Assembly (NCBI GenBank): GCA_041160955.1
Contig: JBEAVK010000093.1
Location: forward strand, 1-64,000
Direction: 5' to 3'
Source of the DNA: M3007 sp041160955
Lineage (GTDB): Bacteria > Bacteroidota > Bacteroidia > Chitinophagales > Saprospiraceae
Length of the DNA stretch: 64,000 bases
A program made the translations under genes and the position numbers. Of this stretch, positions 15,571 through 22,903 are shown in pieces (position 1 is the first letter of the stretch; each line of letters begins with the position of its first letter). A model generated the notes under the pieces. That model was given only the letters and a program-made list of their open reading frames with translations, did no database searches and was not told where the DNA came from.

Positions 15571-17850
15571 ATGCAGATCAAAAACAAACTTACAACGCTT
15601 TGGGCTATCGCTTCATTGCTTTTTCTTTTCATGCCAAGCATGTTAACTGCCAAACATATCATTGGTGGTGAAGTCACTTATGAATGTTTGGGGCCTTCGT
15701 CGGGTGATCCTAGTTCCAATACCTATATTATAACGATGAAAATTTATCGAGATTGTGATCCAAATGCTGGAGGGGCATTTTTTGACCAACCAGCAGTATT
15801 TGGTATTTATCAAGGTTCATTCAACGATAGTTATTTAGAAAGGACTATTTTTGAAAGCCCTAATATTGTTAATATCGAACCCGATACCCCTAAGTGCATC
15901 CAAAATGTACCTTATGTTTGTGTAGAAGAAGGTATTTATTCATTTACTGTTGATTTGCCAATTTCTGCCAATGATAGTTATTTTATAGTATATCAAAGGT
16001 GTTGCAGAAATAATAGCATTGTCAACATTTACAATCCCGAAGATGTGGGTGCTACTTACTACGTAGAAATCACTCCTAAGTCTCAGCAATTGTGCAATAA
16101 TTCGCCTGTTTATAATGATTTTCCCCCCATCATTATTTGTAAAGATGTTCCGCTTATATTTGACCACTCTGCAACCGACCCCGATGGAGACCAATTGGTT
16201 TATAGTTTTTGCGCGCCAGAAATAGGCGGAGGCAAAGGTTTTACAGGTGATCCCTGTGAAGAAATTGTGCCTAATCCTCCATGTGGCCCAGAATCGTTTA
16301 TGTCTGTACCGTTTATTCAACCTCAGTACTCTCCCAGCAATCCTATGGGTGGTGATCCGCAAGTGACTATTAATCCTGTAACGGGGCTAATAACAGGTAC
16401 ACCCAATAAAATAGGACGATTTGTGGTAGGGGTTTGTGTAGATGAATACCGTAATGGGGTAAAACTATCCTCAGTAAAACGTGATTTCCAGTTTAATGTA
16501 GCAGATTGTGACCCTACGGTATTGGCCAAAATTGATGGTGGTGATACATTGGTATTTACACAAGGCGGGTATTACCTCAATACTTGTGGCGGCAAAGAAC
16601 TGTATATCGAGAATAAAAGTATTGATATCAATTTTATTGAGAAATTTGAATGGCGGTTTGATCTTCTAGGAACACCTTACCTCAACGATTCGGATTGGAG
16701 TCCAACGATCAATTTCCCCGAATCAGGTCGTTATTTTGGTAAATTATACCTCAATCCAGGCGCAGGACTCTGTTCCGATACGGCTAATATCATTGTTGAT
16801 ATTTTCCCAGAGGTAACAGCAGATTTTAGTTTTAAATACGATACATGTGTAGCCGACGCCGTACAATTCACAGATCTGTCCACGAGTGAAGGTGAAATTA
16901 ATAAATGGGAATGGCAATTTGGGGTACCTAATGGTGTATCCTCGCTGCAAAACCCCGCTTATCTTTATACTATTCCTGGCGATTTTCCAATTCGCTTAAA
17001 AGTAACTGACAAAAATCAATGTGACGATGTGATCAATAAAACGATCAATTATTATCCGGCACCGCCTTATATTATCATACAACCCGATAAATATAAAGGT
17101 TGTATCCCTGCCGATATTAGTTTTACCAATCTTTCGGCGCCCATTGATAATACTTATGATATAAAATGGTATTTCGGCGATGGCACTGATACATCAGGTG
17201 TCATTAGCCCAACGCATATTTACCCCGAAGCAGGAACGTATGATGTAAGAGTGGAAATCACCTCGCCACTGGGTTGTTTTGTCTCCGATTCATTCCCTGC
17301 ATTGATTAAAACTTATGAACCACCTATCGCCGACTTTACCTATACCCCCGAAGAACTTGATATATTCAATCCTTTGGTCACTTTTGTAGATCAATCGAAA
17401 GATGCGGAACGCTGGTATTGGAAATTTGACCGTTTTGATTACTCCAACAAACAAAACCCTACTTTTTCGTTTCCCGATACAGGTCTAATGCGCGTATTGC
17501 TCATTGTTACTCACCCTGAGGGTTGTAAAGATTCGACGGTACAATTTATTGATATAAAACCCGTTGTACAATGGTTTATGCCCAATGCCTTTACACCCAA
17601 CGGCGATGGAACAAATGATGGCTTTTTAGGTAAAGGTATTATGCGTGGTGCCACTAATTTCAATATGTCGATTTGGAACCGTTGGGGAGAATTGGTATTT
17701 GCAACAGAAGATCCATTAGAGTTTTGGACTGGTCGAGCGCAACAAACAGGAGGAATGTCACCCAATGGAGTGTATGTTTATACCGTAACATTTACAGGTC
17801 CCAGGGGTGAAAAATTTGAGTATAAAGGATACGCCACCTTAATCCGTTAG
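15571..17850 (+). CDS. PKD-domain surface protein with T9SS type B sorting domain (copy 1)
   Basis: A 759-residue exported protein. The signal peptide (MQIKNKLTTLWAIASLLFLF) ends near SMLTAKHIIGGEVTYECLG, a mature N-terminus common in Saprospiria. A Cys-rich N-terminal module (~residues 25-290) is followed by PKD-type Ig-like repeats (DLSTSEGEINKWEWQFG, DIKWYFGDGTDTSG). The C-terminal ~85 residues form the gliding-motility-associated type B sorting domain (MPNAFTPNGDGTNDGF, WNRWGELVF, GVYVYTVTF). It should be exported by the type IX system and held at the surface. The next gene is a close paralogue. Confidence 0.9.
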   Translation: MQIKNKLTTLWAIASLLFLFMPSMLTAKHIIGGEVTYECLGPSSGDPSSNTYIITMKIYRDCDPNAGGAFFDQPAVFGIYQGSFNDSYLERTIFESPNIVNIEPDTPKCIQNVPYVCVEEGIYSFTVDLPISANDSYFIVYQRCCRNNSIVNIYNPEDVGATYYVEITPKSQQLCNNSPVYNDFPPIIICKDVPLIFDHSATDPDGDQLVYSFCAPEIGGGKGFTGDPCEEIVPNPPCGPESFMSVPFIQPQYSPSNPMGGDPQVTINPVTGLITGTPNKIGRFVVGVCVDEYRNGVKLSSVKRDFQFNVADCDPTVLAKIDGGDTLVFTQGGYYLNTCGGKELYIENKSIDINFIEKFEWRFDLLGTPYLNDSDWSPTINFPESGRYFGKLYLNPGAGLCSDTANIIVDIFPEVTADFSFKYDTCVADAVQFTDLSTSEGEINKWEWQFGVPNGVSSLQNPAYLYTIPGDFPIRLKVTDKNQCDDVINKTINYYPAPPYIIIQPDKYKGCIPADISFTNLSAPIDNTYDIKWYFGDGTDTSGVISPTHIYPEAGTYDVRVEITSPLGCFVSDSFPALIKTYEPPIADFTYTPEELDIFNPLVTFVDQSKDAERWYWKFDRFDYSNKQNPTFSFPDTGLMRVLLIVTHPEGCKDSTVQFIDIKPVVQWFMPNAFTPNGDGTNDGFLGKGIMRGATNFNMSIWNRWGELVFATEDPLEFWTGRAQQTGGMSPNGVYVYTVTFTGPRGEKFEYKGYATLIR

Positions 17851-17891
17851 GAAATTGGAAATAAAACGCAGTCAAGTTCTGATTTCAATCG

Positions 17892-17956
17892 TACTTTTGC
17901 CATTAAAAAGAGGAAACAATAATTTATCTTTTTCAAGGAAAAAAATTATTGTTTCC
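17892..17956 (+). promoter_or_regulatory. Promoter box and leader hairpin before second PKD gene
   Basis: TACTTTTG at 17892-17899 fits the -7 consensus. A perfect 14-bp stem follows (17912-17925 with 17943-17956, GGAAACAATAATTT). The hairpin lacks a T-run, so it is more likely a leader structure of the second paralogue than a terminator of the first. It may serve both roles. Confidence 0.5.
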
Positions 17957-17994
17957 ACTTTCGTTATCATAAAATCATAAAAAATTTTCAACCG

Positions 17995-20259
17995 ATGCAA
18001 GTTATTTTGCGCATATTTTTATTGTTGATGGTAGGTGTGTGTTCGCCTCTAAGTTCCTACGCTAAACATATCATTGGAGGAGAAATAACATACGAGTGCT
18101 TAGAACAAACTCCTGATGGACGCAGGTATAGAATTACTATGCTCATCTACCGCGATTGCGATCCTGGTACTGCTGGGGCAAATTTTGACTCCCCTGCATA
18201 TTTCTCGATTTATAAAGGCTCAACAAACGTCAATAGCCTATTTACGACCCGAACTATTACAAATGTGTCTGTGACAAAGATTATCCCTGACACTCCAGCA
18301 TGTATTCAAAACGTGCCTTTTGTATGTGCGGAACGAGGTATTTATACTTTTGAAATAACACTACCCATTGAGCAAATTGATAGCTACTTTATTGTTTATC
18401 AAAGGTGTTGCAGGAATAATAGTATTGTAAATATTTACGATCCAGAATCAGTAGGAGCAACCTATTCCGTCGAAATAACGGCAAGAGCACAAACATTTTG
18501 CAATAACTCTCCCGTTTATAATGATTTTCCACCCATTATTATATGTAAAGATGCACCACTACTTTTTGATCATTCCGCTACCGATGTGGACGGAGATCAA
18601 TTGGTATATTCATTTTGTGCACCAGAAATGGGTGGAGGCCCCATTTTAATAAGTCCAGGTTACACCGAATGCGGTGGAGCACAACCACAGCCGCCTTGCG
18701 CGCCACCATTCGATCCGGTGCCTTTTATCCAGCCTCAGTATTCTCCAGGTAACCCGCTTGGAGGTAACCCACAGATTACGATCAACCCAGTTACGGGTGT
18801 TATTTCAGGCATCCCGAATAAAGTAGGCCGTTTTGTGGTAGGTGTTTGTGTCGATGAATACCGAGGTGGTCTCAAACTTTCCACAGTCAAACGAGATTTT
18901 CAATTTAATGTAGCCGATTGCGATCCTACGGTGCTGGCAATTATTGATGGAGGAGATACACTCGTACTTACCCCAACAGGTTATTACTTGAGTGCATGCG
19001 GTGCCAAAGATCTTTATATTGAAAACAAAAGTTTGGATCAGAATTTTATTGAAAAATTTGAATGGCGATTTGATTTGGATGGCGTGCCATATACCAATGA
19101 CTCGGATTGGAGTCCAACCATTCCATTCCCAAAACCCAGCCGTTATTTTGGTCAATTATTACTTAATCCAGGTGATGAATGTGCCGATACCGCTAATATT
19201 GTGGTAGATATTTTCCCCGGATTGAATGCTGATTTTAGTTATGCTTATGATACTTGTGTTGCGGGACCTGTCACTTTTACGGATTTATCCACTGCCGAAG
19301 CAACCATTACAGATTGGAAATGGCAATTTGGTGTACCCAATGGAGTTGCTACGGATCAAAGTCCAGTTTATACGTATTTGGTACCGGGCGAGCATCCCGT
19401 ACGTTTAAGTGTTACGGACACGAACCAATGTAGGGATGTCTTAACCAAAGTAATCAGATACTTGCCCGCACCACAATATATTATTGTAAAGCCCAGTAGT
19501 TTTATAGGTTGCCAGCCGGGTATTATTACTTTTGAAAACTTATCCGTTCCAATTGACTCCACTTATGATATTACTTGGAATTTTGGCGACGGCGATTCCA
19601 TACAAAATGTCATTAGCCCAACTCATATTTATGATACCCCTGGACTATTTACAGTAAGTGTAGCCATTACGTCTCCAATTGGTTGTTACGTAACAGATAC
19701 TTTTACTAATTTGATTAGGGTGGTCCCAAGCCCCACTGCCAATTTTAGTTATTCGCCAGAAATTGTAACTAATTTGGCACGCACGGTTACGTTTACAGAT
19801 CTGTCGTTAGATGTCAATCGGTGGTTTTGGAAATTTGACAAATTTGATACCTCGAATCAAACCAATCCGGTTTATACTTTCCCCGATACAGGTTTGATGC
19901 GCATTTTACTGGTTGTTACACATCCAGAAGGTTGTAAGGATTCGTTAGTAAAATTTATTGATATTAAACCTGAGATTCGTTGGGTTATGCCCAATGCGTT
20001 CACGCCCAACGGCGATGGTATCAATGATGGTTTCTTTGGGAAAGGATTTTTGGAGGGCGTAACAAATTTCAATATGACCATTTGGAACCGTTGGGGAGAA
20101 CTTGTTTTTGAAACTAGTGACCCGGCGGAACAATGGAATGGCAGGGCGCAACAGACAGGGGGCATATCACCCACTGGTGTATATGTATATAGGGTTGCCT
20201 TTACAGGGCCGCGAGGAGAAAATTTTGAGTATAAGGGCTATGCGACCCTTGTTAGATAA
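17995..20259 (+). CDS. PKD-domain surface protein with T9SS type B sorting domain (copy 2)
   Basis: A 754-residue paralogue of the preceding gene with the same layout: signal peptide (ending SSYAKHIIGG), Cys-rich N-module with FQRCCRNNSIVNIYDP-like text, PKD repeats (DITWNFGDGDSIQN) and a type B sorting domain (MPNAFTPNGDGINDGF, WNRWGELVF). Similarity runs the whole length but is lowest around residues 215-245, where this copy has a Pro/Cys-rich insertion. The pair arose by tandem duplication. Both may act in adhesion or gliding. Confidence 0.9.
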   Translation: MQVILRIFLLLMVGVCSPLSSYAKHIIGGEITYECLEQTPDGRRYRITMLIYRDCDPGTAGANFDSPAYFSIYKGSTNVNSLFTTRTITNVSVTKIIPDTPACIQNVPFVCAERGIYTFEITLPIEQIDSYFIVYQRCCRNNSIVNIYDPESVGATYSVEITARAQTFCNNSPVYNDFPPIIICKDAPLLFDHSATDVDGDQLVYSFCAPEMGGGPILISPGYTECGGAQPQPPCAPPFDPVPFIQPQYSPGNPLGGNPQITINPVTGVISGIPNKVGRFVVGVCVDEYRGGLKLSTVKRDFQFNVADCDPTVLAIIDGGDTLVLTPTGYYLSACGAKDLYIENKSLDQNFIEKFEWRFDLDGVPYTNDSDWSPTIPFPKPSRYFGQLLLNPGDECADTANIVVDIFPGLNADFSYAYDTCVAGPVTFTDLSTAEATITDWKWQFGVPNGVATDQSPVYTYLVPGEHPVRLSVTDTNQCRDVLTKVIRYLPAPQYIIVKPSSFIGCQPGIITFENLSVPIDSTYDITWNFGDGDSIQNVISPTHIYDTPGLFTVSVAITSPIGCYVTDTFTNLIRVVPSPTANFSYSPEIVTNLARTVTFTDLSLDVNRWFWKFDKFDTSNQTNPVYTFPDTGLMRILLVVTHPEGCKDSLVKFIDIKPEIRWVMPNAFTPNGDGINDGFFGKGFLEGVTNFNMTIWNRWGELVFETSDPAEQWNGRAQQTGGISPTGVYVYRVAFTGPRGENFEYKGYATLVR

Positions 20260-20390
20260 GTATTTTTAGGATGAGGTTGTTTTAAATTAATATTTTTAAT
20301 GTTAAATTTTAGATGTTAAATTTTTAATGTTAAAGTAGTTGATCGACGGCCTCATACCATATAATTATTGCCTTAACCACCACCACCCGA

Positions 20391-20414
20391 ATCAATCAAG
20401 TGTACTTGATTGAT
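20391..20414. promoter_or_regulatory. Near-perfect dyad upstream of fbp, candidate operator
   Basis: ATCAATCAAGT (20391-20401) and its exact complement (20404-20414) flank a two-base centre, 15 bases before the fbp ATG. The tight symmetry and position suit a dimeric regulator. A possible GTG start at 20400 lies inside the dyad, which favours the ATG at 20430. Between the previous stop and this dyad there are also three TAATGTTAAATTTT-like repeats. Confidence 0.5.
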
Positions 20415-20429
20415 CCACCCTATTATGTT

Positions 20430-21482
20430 ATGTCCACCACAAAAAAAGTACCCGCAACGGTGAATGCCTTGCCATCTCATCGTATTATTACGCTTGACGA
20501 ATTTATTATCCGTTCCGAAAAAGATTTCGAGTTTGCCACAGGTGAGCTCACTGGACTCTTGCGCGACATAGGCGTTGCTGCCAAAATTGTGAACCGAGAG
20601 GTAAATAAAGCAGGCCTAGTCAACATTACTGGTGATGCCGATGGAGCAGCCAACACTTCTGGCGATACGCAACAGAAATTGGATGTATATGCCAACGAAA
20701 AACTCATCGAATGTTTGCAGAATTCGGGTGAATGTTGCGCTATTGCTTCCGAAGAAAATGATGATATCCAACTAATACCTCCAGTTGGCTCCAAAAAAAG
20801 CCATTATGTTGTGATGTTTGATCCATTGGATGGATCCTCGAATATCGATGTGAATGTTTCGGTAGGTACTATTTTTGCTATTTATCGACGCAATACTCCT
20901 GCCGACAAACCCGCCTCCATTGATGATTTTTTGCAAGCGGGTACTAAACAAGTAGCCGCAGGATATGTGCTTTATGGCACTTCCACTATATTGGTTTATA
21001 CCACTGGCCGTGGGGTAAATGGTTTTACCCTTGATCCATCAATTGGCGAGTTTTGTTTGAGCCACCGCAATATGCGTATTCCCGATAGTGGCAAATTCTA
21101 CTCTGTAAACCAAGGCTACTATTCAAAGTTTGACTTAGAAATGCGCCGTTATATCGACCATTGTAGCGACCAAAACTACGGTTTGCGTTATATTGGCAGT
21201 ATGGTGAGCGATATACACCGGATTCTGATACAAGGAGGTATTTTCCTTTACCCAAGTACCCGAAAATACCCGAAAGGAAAATTGCGTTTGTTATACGAAT
21301 GCAATCCTTTGTCCATGCTCGTAGAACAAGCTGGCGGTAAAGCACTCAATTCGCAATTGAAGCGTATCCTGGAATTAGAACCCAAGGAATTGCACCAACG
21401 GAGTACAATTGTGATTGGTTCACCCGCTATGGTGGACGAATTGAAAGCCTTTATTGAGCGATATTCGGCATTGCCTTTATAA
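20430..21482 (+). CDS. fbp: Fructose-1,6-bisphosphatase class 1
   Basis: A 350-residue gluconeogenic enzyme that hydrolyses fructose 1,6-bisphosphate to fructose 6-phosphate. The signature DPLDGSSN lies at residues 131-138 inside YVVMFDPLDGSSNIDVNVS. The metal and substrate segments CAIASEEND, RYIGSMVSDIHRILIQGGIF and LLYECNPLSMLVEQAGGKA are also visible. Length fits the class 1 family. It is monogenic, with a dyad just upstream and a terminator overlapping the end of the convergent gene. Confidence 0.95.
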   Translation: MSTTKKVPATVNALPSHRIITLDEFIIRSEKDFEFATGELTGLLRDIGVAAKIVNREVNKAGLVNITGDADGAANTSGDTQQKLDVYANEKLIECLQNSGECCAIASEENDDIQLIPPVGSKKSHYVVMFDPLDGSSNIDVNVSVGTIFAIYRRNTPADKPASIDDFLQAGTKQVAAGYVLYGTSTILVYTTGRGVNGFTLDPSIGEFCLSHRNMRIPDSGKFYSVNQGYYSKFDLEMRRYIDHCSDQNYGLRYIGSMVSDIHRILIQGGIFLYPSTRKYPKGKLRLLYECNPLSMLVEQAGGKALNSQLKRILELEPKELHQRSTIVIGSPAMVDELKAFIERYSALPL

Positions 21483-21510
21483 CATTACTCATAACGGAAG
21501 GATAAAAACA

Positions 21511-21554
21511 GGAGCGGGTTAATTGCCTTCTAAAGCAGCCCGCTCCGATTTTTT
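21511..21554 (+). terminator. Terminator of fbp, overlapping the end of the convergent gene
   Basis: GGAGCGGG (21511-21518) pairs with CCCGCTCC (21539-21546) across a 20-base loop, followed by GATTTTTT. The hairpin spans the last codons of the convergent MmcQ/YjbR gene. Confidence 0.65.
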
Positions 21555-21875
21555 CAATCCCTTTACTACTTGGTCGTAGGAATGGTCAATCAGCTCCCGT
21601 AATAGTTTGCTGGGGAGATTTCCGGTAAAATCTACTGTGTTCCACATCTTTTTGTTCATGTGCCAGCCCGCCTGTATTTCCTCGTGGTGCTCACGGAGTT
21701 CGAGTGCGTATTCGGGGTCGCATTTCAAATTTACTTTAAATACCTCATTATCCAGTCCTGTAATGGCAAATATTTTACCCGCTACCTTGAGGCAAAGTGT
21801 TACTTCATCAAAAGGGAAATGTTCCGATGTTGCGGGTTTGGATAGACAATATATCCTGAACTGTTCAATATCCAT
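21519..21875 (-). CDS. MmcQ/YjbR family protein
   Basis: A 118-residue cytoplasmic protein of the YjbR fold. Visible blocks: EHFPFDEVTLCLKVAGKIFA, VFKVNLKCDPEYALELREHH, and a HMNKKMWNTVDF segment corresponding to the family's KHxxW motif. Members have a CyaY-like fold and are often annotated as DNA-binding, but the physiological role is not settled. It converges on fbp and is divergent from mscS. Confidence 0.9.
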   Translation of the reverse strand: MDIEQFRIYCLSKPATSEHFPFDEVTLCLKVAGKIFAITGLDNEVFKVNLKCDPEYALELREHHEEIQAGWHMNKKMWNTVDFTGNLPSKLLRELIDHSYDQVVKGLKKSERAALEGN

Positions 21876-21899
21876 TTTTTATTATTTTTTTATTTACTT

Positions 21900-21934
21900 T
21901 TTGTATTTCCAATGTGACCAATGTACTATTTTTG
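21900..21934 (+). promoter_or_regulatory. Promoter of mscS-family gene
   Basis: TTTG at 21900-21903 and TATTTTTG at 21927-21934 are 23 bases apart, about 40 bases before the channel gene start. The spacer is at the long end of the accepted range. Confidence 0.45.
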
Positions 21935-21976
21935 TAGTCTATAAGTTTTTATTAACAAAAATCAACTACTCTTTAC

Positions 21977-22780
21977 ATGGATCATTACATTAACCTTTTC
22001 ACTTCAATGGCCATTGCCTACCTCCCTAAGGTTGCACTGGCTTTAGTAACCCTTATCATTGGATTTTGGGTTGCAAACCGTATCGCAAGTTTAATATCCA
22101 AAGCCCTCGAAAGAAACAAAGTAGAAGCCACAGTTATCCCATTTTTGTCTTCTATTGCTAATACCATTATGAAAATCATGGTATTAATCAGTGTTGCCGG
22201 TATGTTTGGCATCGAGACGACATCATTTGTTGCCCTTGTTGGTGCAGCAGGATTGGCAATTGGTTTAGCACTTCAAGGCAGTTTGGGGCATTTTGCTAGT
22301 GGCGTTTTATTATTGATTTTCCGCCCGTATAAAGTAGGTGACCTCATCAATGTGGCTGGCTTTACGGGCGAGGTAGAATCCATTCAAGTATTCAATACGG
22401 TACTCAAAACGCTGGATAATAAGCGAATTATTGTACCTAATGGAGCGGTTACATCTGGAGCGATCACCAATATTTCGGGTCAGGGTACTATCCGTGTGGA
22501 TATGATTTTTGCAGTGGCTGGCGACGAAGATATAGATCGTGTACGCGCATCTGTTCAACGTGCCGCTGATGCCTGCCCGCTCATCCTTAAATCACCACCT
22601 GTCGATATTTTGGTAAATGGACATGAAGTAGGCATTATGAAATTTGATGTACGTCCTTGGTGTGCATCTGCCCACTATTGGGATGTGTATTCATTTATGC
22701 AAGAGCATGTCAAAAAACAATTTGACAAAGATGGAATCCGTGCGCCAAAGCCAGCCATGGATGTCGCAATGGCAAAATAA
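21977..22780 (+). CDS. Small-conductance mechanosensitive channel, MscS family
   Basis: A 267-residue inner-membrane channel that opens on membrane tension to release solutes during osmotic downshock. Three membrane segments are seen (about 16-36, 60-80, 83-110). The third is the pore helix (GAAGLAIGLALQGSLGHFAS), and it leads into the beta domain (GVLLLIFRPYKVGDLINVAG, KRIIVPNGAV). Length and motifs match E. coli MscS. It ends at a strong terminator shared with the convergent coiled-coil gene. Confidence 0.92.
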   Translation: MDHYINLFTSMAIAYLPKVALALVTLIIGFWVANRIASLISKALERNKVEATVIPFLSSIANTIMKIMVLISVAGMFGIETTSFVALVGAAGLAIGLALQGSLGHFASGVLLLIFRPYKVGDLINVAGFTGEVESIQVFNTVLKTLDNKRIIVPNGAVTSGAITNISGQGTIRVDMIFAVAGDEDIDRVRASVQRAADACPLILKSPPVDILVNGHEVGIMKFDVRPWCASAHYWDVYSFMQEHVKKQFDKDGIRAPKPAMDVAMAK

Positions 22781-22793
22781 AAATATTTTATGT

Positions 22794-22833
22794 ACAACTG
22801 CTCGCGCAAATTATTGCGCGAGCAGTTGTTTTA
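22794..22833. terminator. Bidirectional terminator between mscS and coiled-coil gene
   Basis: A 16-bp perfect GC-rich stem (22794-22809 with 22814-22829, ACAACTGCTCGCGCAA) has a four-base loop. T-runs occur on the plus side and an A/T-rich tract on the minus side. It sits between convergent genes. Confidence 0.9.
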
Positions 22834-22903
22834 TTGCTATTTCAAACTTGTTCCTTTTTTCTTCTTCCACTTCCAATCTATGGTGCGTTCTACAATATCA
22901 GGA

